The translations under genes and the position numbers were made by a program. The notes under the pieces were generated by a model. It was given only the letters and a program-made list of their open reading frames with translations. It was not told where the DNA came from and did not search any database. From assembly GCF_026230105.1 (NCBI RefSeq), contig NC_079480.1:16224488-16288487 (forward strand): DNA of 64,000 nucleotides, written 5' to 3'. The stretch is from Diorhabda sublineata (Eukaryota > Arthropoda > Insecta > Coleoptera > Chrysomelidae). This document shows, piece after piece, positions 10,312 to 20,800 of the stretch (within the stretch, counting starts at the first letter, position 1; every line of letters begins with the position of its first letter).

Positions 10312-11437
10312 CGAGGATGTATTGATATCTAGTTAGCCTAGACCAGTTCCACGCATAAACAAAATATTGCGTTACCATAGCAACGAATAATAACTTATTA
10401 GAAGTGTCAGTGTAAAGTTTGACGACAAAAAAGTAAATCAGTAAATCAGTAAATCGAAAAATTGGAGTATCGAGCCATCATCAATTACCTGCAGATGTAA
10501 GATGATGACCGATCGGGAAGGCCAGTTTCTGTGTCAGTCCCCGAAAATATCGATGCAGTTCATGACATGATTTGATTAGACCTTCGAATTGGGCTCAAAC
10601 GGATATCTGAAGCACTGAATACGAACGCGTTCATCATATAGTTCACGTCAATTTGGACATGAGAAAATGTGCTGCAAAATGGATCCCCAAATGTTTGAAT
10701 GTTGACCAAAAGCGTGCAAGGGTAGAAGCATCGCGTTCGATCTGTGCTAGATTTGAAAACGATGTAGACTTCTTGAACCGAATTGTTACTATGGATGAGA
10801 CTTGGTTACATTTCTACGATCCAGAAACAAAGCAACAATCGATGGAATGGCGATACTCTGGTTCTCCAAGACCTAAGAAGTTTCGTGTCCAAAATTCTGC
10901 TGGAAAGTTCTTGCTTCCGTTTTTTGGGATTGCCATGGAGTAATCATGATTGATTTTTTGGATAAGGGTAGAACAATAACTGGAAATTACTATTCGATAT
11001 TACTGGCCACTCTACGGGAAAAAATTAAAGAGAAAAGACGCGGAAAGCTATCCAAAGGTGTTTTGTTTTCGCAGGACAACGGCCCTGCACACAAATCCCA
11101 TGTTGCCATGCAAAAAATTCGTGATTTAGGATTTGAATTACTAGAACACACCCCCCTTATTCACCAGATTTGGCTACGTCCGACTATCATCTCTTTCCTC
11201 AACTGAAAAAAAGTTTAAAAAGGTCGCAAATTTTCTTCCAACGAGGAGGTAATAAAAGCTGTGGTCGTCTGGTTTCCAGACCAAAAAGAAACATTTTTTT
11301 AAAGGTCTAGAGACGTTGAAGGTTCGCTGTAATAAATGTATCCAATTAAGAGGAGAATATATTGAGTAATAAAATATTTTGACATTAAAATTTTGTTTGG
11401 TTCCATAGTAGGCTAAGAATTTTTCAATATATCCTCG
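10312..11437 (+). mobile_element. mariner-type transposon copy 1, DD34D, inserted in the hAT
   Basis: The ends are imperfect inverted repeats (CGAGGATGTATTGA and its relative CGAGGATATATTGA), with a TA duplication at 10310-10311 and 11438-11439. The transposase reads on the plus strand. It contains VTMDETWLHFYDPETKQQS (first Asp), then after a stop SQDNGPAHKS (second Asp), then YSPDLATSDYHLFP in a shifted frame (third Asp). The second to third Asp spacing is 34 residues. An N-terminal segment of about 160 bp present in copy 2 is deleted near 10490. One extra C near 11155 causes the last frameshift. Confidence 0.9.
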
Positions 11438-11698
11438 TATTATTGGGGCTGTACAACTTATTAAAAATGCTGCCAGAAACTGTTCTAATAGCCACTGTAT
11501 GATTCATAGAGAGGCAGTTGCTGCAAAAAAGTTGCCTTCCTCTTATAAAATTGCTCTCGATGATGCTGTTAAAATTGTAAATTTCATAAAGTCTCGGCCG
11601 CTAAATAATCGTTTATTCAAAATATTGTCAGACATGGGAAGTGTACATACATCTCTTCTTTTACATACGGAAGTCCGATGGTTAAGAAAAATTCTATA

Positions 11699-12226
11699 AT
11701 TTTTTTCTGTTATAGTATTTTTTGTCGTAGGAAGATTTGATGTATGTAGTGAATAAAATAATGGCCCCAGATCACTGCCTTGTGGTTCTGAACTGTTTGC
11801 TTGTTAAATAAGACTTGAATAATTTGAAGTAAGATAGAAGGAAATGCTTTAATTTAAATAGAAGACCTATGTGCCACACTTTATCGAAAATTTGACTTAT
11901 GTCAAGAAATGCAGATGAGCAAGATCTGTTTTTGAGGTATCTGTTGATCTTATCTACAATTCTGTGGCATTGTTAGTTGGTAGAATGTTGATGGCGGAAT
12001 CCAAAATTAATGATGCGGCATTTAATTTAGAAGTAGACTCATTCTGTATATTAGGAGCTTTTCAACAAGTTGAGATATAATTGACAAAATAGAAATGGAT
12101 CTGAAGGAGGTTTCATGATTAGGGTTTTAACCTGACTTGGGCACAGCTTCAATGTCTGTTACTTTTAGTTCTTGAATAACTGATTTTTGAACTAAAGGAC
12201 GAGGTCTGTGTATTTTTTCTGTTATA
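11699..12226 (-). mobile_element. Jockey-type LINE fragment inserted in the hAT
   Basis: The minus strand encodes reverse-transcriptase motifs with frameshifts: FGFRHQHSTN, HRIVDKINRYLKNR, and FLDISQIFDKVWHIGLLFK (the palm Asp region). The fragment is bounded by a direct repeat, ATTTTTTTCTGTTATA at 11699-11714 and ATTTTTTCTGTTATA at 12212-12226, which looks like the target duplication made on insertion. It has no 5' or 3' ends typical of a full element, so it was truncated on arrival or later. Confidence 0.75.
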
Positions 12227-12859
12227 AAATTTTGGATTGAAAGATCAATTATTCGATAGAAATTGATTGTTCAAAATTGCCTATTTGAGAGAAATTTTTA
12301 ACAAAATAAATGAACTTAATTTAACTTTACAGGGCAAACTGGAAAATGTATTTTCTGCACAAGAAAAGGTTCTTGCTTTTAAGATAAAAATAGGATTCTA
12401 GAAGACTTGTGTGATCTCCAACGACTTGGAATGTTTTCCATATGTGAGAAGCTTTTTAGAAGAAGCTTGTGTCGAAATAGAAGAAGGAAATATAAAGGAA
12501 ATTATTCAACACTTAGAAGGTTTAAGAGAAGCCTTTAATTACTATTTTCCTAAGGAACAAGATATCAAATATCAAAATTCATTGTGGTTTAAAAATCCTT
12601 TTAGTGTTCACACAAAACCGTCTACTTTGTCAACAGAGGAATTTGAGAATTTTATAGAAATGACAACAGATTCATCGTTCTGGTGTAATTTGCAGAATGA
12701 ATATCCCAATTTGTCAAGAAAGGCCATGTCAACCCTTTTACCATTTGCAACTACATATATGTGTGAAGCGGGGTACTCTGCTTATGTATCTACTAAAAAT
12801 AAATACCGCAACAGATTAGATGCCGAACCTGACATGAGAACACAGCTCTCATAAAACAT

Positions 12860-15300
12860 TATATTAAAAAGATCTGCGAAAATAAAAAGCAATATTATTA
12901 ATATTTATTCTGTTTGGGTACCTTATTTAAATTTTGAGAAAATTTGAATTGATTTTGAAATTAAATTTTGAAGCACATAAAAATTCTAGGTAATTATAAA
13001 TACTTTTATTTCAAATTATTCATGCAAACCATGGAATTGAAGTGCACCAATGGCTCCACGGAAAAAGTGGACATTTCAAAGGGCTTCACTCACCAAAGTT
13101 TTAGAAACGCTGGAATAGATGAATTAACATAGTTATTGAAGTTTATTAATATACAATTTCAGCTTTATTATATCTGTAGTGTTATGCCTCCATCCACCTA
13201 AATTATATTTACTTTATTCATTTTCCATTTTCTTCCTAAATCAGTTAATCAATTCATAATATGACATATGGCAATAAAATGAGCAGAATATGTTGTGATT
13301 ATAATATTAGCACTTAAGTTGATTATAGAACGACTGTATGCCAAAGAGAAGTTAGTGATCATGTTATTTGAGTCTCCTTACCGAACAGTTAACTAAGAAA
13401 ATCACTGAGAATTACATAATGAGCTCGTATTAGATCGTTAACATTGTCTAAGGGTCGTCATGTCGACGTAGAGAACAAACATAATTGATGCTGATAAAAG
13501 TTATTAACTGCATAAAAATGTTATTTTTATTTTTTGGAAACATTAAAAGTAATTGAATTTGCTTACATTCAATGAGGGGTCTTTTTTAGAATTATGAATT
13601 ATTATTAGACAATTCTTGCATACAAAGGGAAAACAGTACGTGCAAAAATCTAGTTTTGAGAAAAACGGCTTTAAAGTTGATTTTTTTGCTATCTAGTTAA
13701 CTTTGAAAGGAGCACTATGATTTTTGGACCAAATATATATACAACATCTGGGAAATTGATGATATTAATAAATCTACTCTAAAGGGTCAATTTACGTAAA
13801 TAAACAAATAAAAACAGTTTATTCCCTTTCGATTTGGTTTTGATGTTAACATGGCAAAATGAAATAAATTTGACATGTACTGCTTTACCATTGACAAAAT
13901 TGCATTTTTTTTCGTGTTGAATAATAAAACTAAGTTCTTACAAGTTATTACATGTTTTCTTTTAATGTTTTTAAAAAATTCATTTTTTCTTCTTCTAACA
14001 TATATCCTTGTTTACATACTTTCTCCATAAAATATATAAACGTAAGAGTAAATGGAGACAAATTCAACTTACACTGGTCAAACCAAATAAGATTTTATAT
14101 ACAGTTTTTCCTTGGGAAAGGTGGTAACATAGCTGAGTATATTATGAAGGTATAATGGTATATATCTGTTTATTTGGTTCTCTTAAAGATTCAAATATAA
14201 GAATATTAATTTTAGTGAAAAGAGAAAGCAGGAAAGTACCACATATAGCGTTCCTTGTCTACAAAATCAAAAAAAATGTGAAAAAGGGCAGTTTGCAGCT
14301 AAGCATATTTTTGAAACTAAGAAAGATAGAAATATATCAAAAATAGCTACAGTTACATGAAAAGAAAATGGATATATAAAAGAAAGAAACAAAGTTAAAA
14401 CAATAGATTTACTCATATACGGTTTCGCTATTTTAGGCAAAAGTTTTCACAGTAAAGTAGATTTTGTTTGTAAATTTTTTTTCGTCAAAAATGACGTTTC
14501 ATTATCAACAATATTTATTCTACAGATGCCATGATACACGTGATCAAGACAAAATGACAAATTCTGCAAATATTATATCATTCACCTTACTTGCACCTTA
14601 AACAGTTTTTAAGCCAGCAACTCTTTCAAATGATTAGTAAAAGAAAGTAAAATAGAATGCTTTACTGATATATTATAATTATTTAGTAGCTTATGAGAAC
14701 AACAACTTAGTTACATAGTTGTATAATAGCTAGAAAATAGTTCTTTTGTGATGCTACAGTAGCTCTATATAATTGTTCTTTATGAATGTTTTGACCACCT
14801 CAATAAAACGGTCCAGTAAAATGATGAATAAGAGCTATTTAAATAATGTAAAAATTATGTTTCTTACTATTTTGAGCACCATTCAGCCTCTGGAAATTGT
14901 TATTTTTTGTGAATAAAACTAGTTGGAATTAGCTTTACACTTCTTATCTTTCTTTAGAAATTCAGGTGTAATGGGATCAGGTATCTGTGAAATAGATCCT
15001 TTCACCTTTCGTTGGTCCAACAGGACACAAGTCCTATAGTTCCAGTTGTCAAAATTCTTTCCTTCAAAGGATTCATCCTATATTTTCCAAAAGGCATTTT
15101 TCATTATAACTTTGTTTTATTTTATATTTTTGACTTCAAACAAAAGCACTTGACTTTCAAGTTTATTAATTTACTTTTGTTATTCTACTATATTGGATAG
15201 TGGACACATAACCTGTTCGTGCCATCCAATTTCATAACCTAACCCTTCTTAAATTACTTACCACCGCTTCTTATTCTTTTTTATTAACCTATTTCATTTC
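12860..15300. other. AT-rich region without recognised genes
   Basis: Short open frames (for example 13952-14155 and 14155-14346) have no family motifs and low-complexity composition. I see no mobile-element ends that I can support. Confidence 0.45.

Positions 15301-15303
<3 letters not shown>

Positions 15304-15369
<66 letters not shown>
15304..15369. repeat. (TA)n microsatellite
   Basis: Alternating TA over about 65 bp. Confidence 0.95.
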
Positions 15370-15371
<2 letters not shown>

Positions 15372-15889
15372 CTTTAATTTTTCCCATTTTTCTATGTTGC
15401 ATCCTTTATTGTTACATACGAAAATTACCTCGGATCAGAAGTCTCTTTCCGCTTTCTAATATTTATTAGCACTTTATTCACGCAACTCACAGAACATACC
15501 AGGGATATGTTCTTTGACCAAACCCATGGGTTCGACGCTCATGAGCTTAGAACGCAATATTCAGTTAAAACAAACTTCATTGAGTTTTGTGTTAACTGTC
15601 AACTTTTAAAGCATACCACAAATTACTAATTTGTTGCCTTGTCCGTATACTACAGAACTACTTCATTCCATTTAGTCCAGAGCGTTATTATCGTAAACCC
15701 TATTGCAATGGATTGCGAGGCGTTTTGTGTACTGAGATAAATATTAAGGAACGTAGAAACATAAAAAATAAAGGGAAAGCTTTAAGAGGTTATGTTATAG
15801 TTTATAAATCATTGAATTTTTTAGTGGAGTGCTTAACTGATTTACATTAAAGTAAAATCAAAATTTTTTCTTCGGCGATAGTAAAATAT

Positions 15890-16165
15890 TTGGTGGTGCA
15901 TCTCGAAAATGCTTCAAAACTGCTTAATAATTTCCCATATCGCATCAAATAATGAGATAGATTCTCATGGTTGCAATATGCGTTGCTTGAGCTTTGAAAA
16001 TTCCACTAATTCTTTCAACGCTCACTTTGACCCACCCTTGATAAGGGTCGTTGTGAACGTTGGTCATGACGTCATGAGTGACGTTTTCGCCGCGACCACA
16101 ACGACCGTAGTCGCTATGTGGAACGCCCAAAAAAGTATTTCGGACGCTGTGAACGATTAGTGGAT
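15890..16165. repeat. CpG-rich inverted-repeat block, possible MITE
   Basis: A CG-rich island stands out from the AT-rich surroundings. It contains a perfect 14-bp palindrome, TCATGACGTCATGA (16064-16077), centred on a CRE-like TGACGTCA. Around it is an inverted repeat, GGTCGTTGTG at 16046-16055 and CACAACGACC at 16097-16106. The complementary open frames on the two strands arise from this symmetry and are not genes. Ends of an element could not be fixed; GGTGCA near 15895 and TGCACC near 16165 may be remnants. Confidence 0.5.
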
Positions 16166-16403
16166 TGCACCCTTTGTAACCATACTTAATACTCAATAAA
16201 TTAGCTTCTTGGGCTTTTTAATAGTTTTCTTTATTAAGTAATAATGCATATTCTAAACTTGTTTCTGCATTTAATAATATAAGAGAATATTTTTTGAGAA
16301 GTCCGGTTGTGATACATGCATATAAATCTAAATAAATTCCTGCATAACCTCAATTCTACAGTTTATGTTTAAAGCGCAAGTTTGAAATTCATGAAGCCCA
16401 ATC

Positions 16404-16406
<3 letters not shown>

Positions 16407-16469
<63 letters not shown>
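16407..16469. repeat. (TA)n microsatellite
   Basis: Alternating TA that directly abuts the inverted-repeat block at 16479. Confidence 0.95.
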
Positions 16470-16472
<3 letters not shown>

Positions 16473-16478
16473 ATAATC

Positions 16479-16681
16479 CTATATGGACAGTTGGTATGGG
16501 AAAAAACGTTACGGTGCCGATAATATTCATTTTCTCTCTCTCTCTTTCGAGATACTTTATCTATAATGCGCATGCTTGAGAATGTGCAGAACCAAGTTGG
16601 AACCTCGGAGGATAGAAAAATCGTTGCCATTCTGTCTTTCTCAGACGGAACAGTTTCCACTTATAGAATTTGTCCATATAG
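16479..16681. mobile_element. Possible short inverted-repeat element, about 203 bp
   Basis: CTATATGGACA at 16479-16489 pairs with TGTCCATATAG at 16671-16681. The interior is non-coding and has a short CT run and GCGCATGC. The 11-bp repeats are partly AT-rich, so chance cannot be excluded. Confidence 0.35.
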
Positions 16682-16973
16682 AAGTATTACATATATGTTT
16701 ATGTGTTAATTGGGGGGTAAGGGAAAAACACGATTGTGTTTGAAGTACATATCCCAAAAACAGCAATCTGGAACATGCGTTTAATGTTTTGCGCATCCAT
16801 GTGCTTCATTGGGTGCTCAAATTGTGCTAATGGAGAGCAACTACTTTAAAACTTCCTTATTATCTTCATATTGCAAGATTTAATTAAAGACTCTTTTCTT
16901 ATTTTTAAAAATAGCCCTCGTTTTTTCAGCCAAGCCCCAATATCTACTCTAATATACTAAATTTATTTTTTTA

Positions 16974-16982
<9 letters not shown>

Positions 16983-17016
<34 letters not shown>
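16983..17016. repeat. (TA)n microsatellite
   Basis: Alternating TA about 580 bp upstream of the first coding exon of the FPPS-like gene. Confidence 0.9.
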
Positions 17017-17020
<4 letters not shown>

Positions 17021-17505
17021 TATAATAAAATTGAATATATAAGTCGATGTCCAGTTTCGATAGTATGAATGGAATGTAATAAGAAAGGATACTTGAATAT
17101 AATTTTTCAATCAAGTTATAAAATGTCAATAATATCCCTTGATAAAAAAAAAATAAAATACGGTAAGCATTTAAACAAAGCGAGATGTAAGTACCAATGA
17201 ATATTAATTTTGTTAGCATATTATATCTAACTACAGTCTATGTACTCTCAATATTAAAGGCAGATAATAATTGATCAATAAGATTTTCGTTTTATCGACA
17301 GTTTCCATGGGAAAATTTAAAATGATTTTTAATCATAGATTTAATATCACCTCTACGCATTTAATATTTGATTTATTTTTATTTCCTCCGACTCTGTTCA
17401 AATGCCTACGTGACTTAAGTTTGGCAACGTTGCGAAAACGAACAAATGAACATCAAATCTCTAGCATCTTGTTTATATTTCATCTCTTTCTTTTAAGTGA
17501 TACCA

Positions 17506-17538
17506 TTTAAATAAAGACAAGTTTCTTTTTCTTCATTC
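17506..17538 (+). promoter_or_regulatory. Candidate core promoter of the FPPS-like gene
   Basis: A TATA-like TTTAAATA begins at 17506. An arthropod initiator-like TCATTC lies at 17533-17538, with its A at 17535, 29 bases downstream of the TATA-like start. The first ATG of the gene follows at 17593, which would leave a 5' untranslated region of about 58 bases. Such motifs are common in AT-rich DNA, so this is only a candidate. Confidence 0.3.
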
Positions 17539-17592
17539 AATTTTAATAAAATTAGTGAAAATACAAGGTGTTGAGTGAATTTCCCGAGGAGA

Positions 17593-17801
17593 ATGATGTC
17601 TTTAAAGAATTTAATGTTTACTAGAAACGGTCGAGAAATATTTAGTGAAATCCGATGTCAAATTAGTAAAATTTGCGGCGTACCAAATAGCGTTTCCATT
17701 TCATATCAACACAATAAATTAGGTGTTAAAATTTTAAATTTACAGCGTGACAACTTACTAAATGAAAACTCCTCCGTATATAGTAGTCACAATAATATAA
17801 G
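17593..17801 (+). CDS. FPPS-like gene, coding exon 1
   Basis: Start at ATG 17593, with a second ATG immediately after at 17596. An in-frame TGA at 17572-17574 with no ATG between fixes the start to one of these two. The exon encodes a 69-residue leader rich in Arg, Lys and hydroxylated residues, with its first acidic residue at position 15, consistent with a mitochondrial presequence. The donor AG|GTAGGT splits an Arg codon (phase 2). The leader is the least conserved part of the family, so this exon rests on phase, openness and position. Confidence 0.7.
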
Positions 17802-20800
17802 GTAGGTAGTAATATTTTAGTTTTATAATATAATTTCTTATTACCAGGAAATGATGTAAATAAAAGCAAGCCCTAGAGCAACATTAGTATTAAGTACCTA
17901 CATTGAGTTATTTTATGGACCTAATCTTTACTCAAAGATATTGAATTTAAACTTATATAAATTATATATTAATAACATTTATTTGATACAAAAATTAATA
18001 AACAGAAACAATCTATACTTATGCATTTATTTGTAAATTCAGGAATCTAATAGAAACCCTTTAAAGGTTTAAGAGTAATAATCAAATTTGTACTAGTATT
18101 GAGAAAAAATTGTTTTGCTTATCAATATTTTTTTGTTATAAATTTTACTTCATGTCTTCATTTCTTTAAATTAAATAGGATTTGAAAATCATGTTAAATA
18201 CCCAGTATACCAAGGTGAAAGTAAATATTTTAATTTTTGTTAATAGAATGATATAAATATATTAATAATCATCTACCACACAAATATTGCAATTGTATTT
18301 ATACTTAATTGCTTACTAGTATTTTGTTGAAAACATATGAAAGTTACATAACCCAAGGTCAGGCTTATCAAATTAATCCTATTTACAAATGTGAAATATA
18401 TATAGTTATTTAGTATGTTCTTTCTTCACAGCCCTTGTACAATAAGGGCCTGAAAATTTGTGATGCGTGAATAATTTGTCAATCATTCTGTCAGCCTGAA
18501 GGAGCTCAATCCTCTTGCTTTATTCTCTTTCAGGATAGGTATATTTACATGTGGTATATGCAAGTCAGGTTGCATTAAAACATACCTTAACCGTCATAGT
18601 ACGTCCTAGTTCTGCTGAAGAGAGGAGCCTATTGCTTTTTTAAAAAACACATTTTTATCTAGTCTCATCACAATTATGTCTGCTATTTTACATTATATAC
18701 CTTTTGCGCTATACTTCCTAGAGCAAAGAATAACATTTGTGAGCATGTTATTAAAAACCAATTTTCTGCTGATTTGCTCATTTTATTACCTAAAACGAAA
18801 AAAATTCTTTATAATATTAACAAATTATTCCTTCAGAATATATTTATAACATTTACACGGTACAATTAAACCCCATAGTAATGGTAATATTGTGCCCCAT
18901 TTTTTTCAAGTAATGAAATAATGATTAGAAAAAAGTAATTGACCAAACATATCTACTATATTTTAGAGTTTTCGAATACTTATGTCTTCATTGTTGGGGA
19001 CCTAATTAGTTTAGGATTATGGCATATTAAATTTAATCATCGTTTTACAAAATAATTAAATTCCAAAGGTTCAAAAAATCAACATTCAAATTGACTCCAT
19101 ACATCAATAGTAAATTATTGATTCTGGTTTCAATGGTAAAATGGTTCTAAATGTTCTTATCTTAAGCCTCTTCTGTTTAAAAATTAGTTTTTTTAATAAT
19201 TTTGGAAAGATTGATAAAAAGTTGACGTTTCGACTTTTATTTAAGTATTTATCAAAGTATAATATTGATACTGAGAATTTGCAAATTTATATTAATCAAT
19301 AGATCACCTACATCATGAACATCAAAATAATAATAAAATCAAAATTGAAATTTGTTCTAATAAGAAAAATTTTTTCTCAGTCTTTACATCTCAAATATGT
19401 AGCAGTAATTAATCAATTAAATTATTTGTAGTTTTATTAGAATTTACAAAATAAAGCTATTTACTAATATTTAGAAGATGTTGACATTTTGACTACTTTC
19501 AATCTTCATCAAAATATGACATTGACATTAACAATTTGCTTATTTATATTAATAAATAGATCACCTACATCATGAATATCAATATAAGAATTAAATAAAA
19601 ATAGAAATTTATTTTTTCCTTAGTTTTTTATCCCAAAAATATGTAGCAAAAATATGGAGCAGTCATTAATTAATTTATTTGTATTTTTATTAGAATTTAC
19701 AAAACAGATCTATAAATTTTACTGGAATTATTTAGGTTTTTTTATCATTTATAGCTTTTTCGTTCTTATGAATATGAACCATTTTTTAAATATTCTCTTT
19801 TTTGTGTATTAGATTCCGTTCCAAGAATTTTTCAATCTCTATAATTGCATTTATGTTTTTTTTGATATCTCATGGTTCGATAATGCAGTTTTATATTTTT
19901 ATCATATTGATGATCTTTTAGTCTATTTTCTAAATACTGAGATGTCTGCCCTATGTAGACAACTTCACATTTAGTACAAAGCACATGATATATAATATTT
20001 CGTCTTTTGTTTTTGTTGTTTGAGATTTTAGTTTACTGAAATATTTGTATTATATGTATAATGTATTATGTCCTCTATGACTTATACTAATATCATATTT
20101 ATTAAAATAATTTGATAGTTGTAGTGAAAGTCCTTGTACATATGGTAAGGAAAAATGTTTTGTTTCGTTTCTGTATTGTTTTTTGATTGATTGTAGTATC
20201 TGTTGCCCCTTTTCTTGAATATGTTGTTTATCATTTTTTCCGGATAATTAATTTCTTTCAATACAGTTTTTGCTTTTTGAATAGCTAATCATCTATCAGA
20301 CGTTTCTTATTGGGAACGTGGCAATAAAACACCAAAGTAAACTAATTTTAACTTTTCCAAATTTTAATGTATTCATTATCTGGGAAATAATTAACTAAGA
20401 TTTGCGGTGGCTTCAAATTGTATGGATTCTTGTAAAAACTTGAAAACCATGGGATTCAAAATTCAATATTTAAAATGACTTGTGATAGAAATACTGATTA
20501 ATTGAATTTCAATTTCATATTCCCAATAAGAAAACGTTCATACTCTAGTTGACAAAGACTTCATTACAATTCATGTTTACGAAAACGATTATTTACATTT
20601 TTTTATGAAAAGTAGACCATGTATAAAAGGACTAGTCCGTATAGAAAAGGACTAAGGATATTAGTCTATATGTGTAAGAAGCTTGTCTTCTAATGAACTG
20701 TCTAGTCCGTTTATAAAAGGTCTAGTCTATTTATATACGGCCCAGCTGCACCTACGCCATATGTATATTTTTAAGATATTTAAACACATTTTTTTTTATT

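Larger units (their letters stand above)
9521..12854 (+). pseudogene. hAT transposase of the ZBED5/FAM200/SCAND3-like type, split by two insertions
   Basis: The frame starts with ATG at 9521. A BED-type zinc-finger region follows (KKYDENCISLRF...CVLCSKVL), with an early TAA stop. Near 10087 the plus-strand frame has MDESTDIAELA, containing a hAT catalytic-region Asp, and near 10283 CTDGAKAMIGN. The frame resumes at 11440 with SHCMIHREAVAAKKLP and LLHTEVRWL. It resumes again at 12295 with INELNLTLQGKLENVF and ends with LPFATTYMCEAGYSAY and KNKYRNRLD, the conserved hAT dimerisation tail, before a TAA at 12852. A mariner element (10312-11437) and a Jockey fragment (about 11715-12211) interrupt it. 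The element is dead but well over half of its length is readable. Confidence 0.85.

Noticed and set aside
15909..16196. Overlapping 83-codon frames on both strands
   Set aside because: Produced by the symmetry of the CG-rich inverted-repeat block; no protein family.
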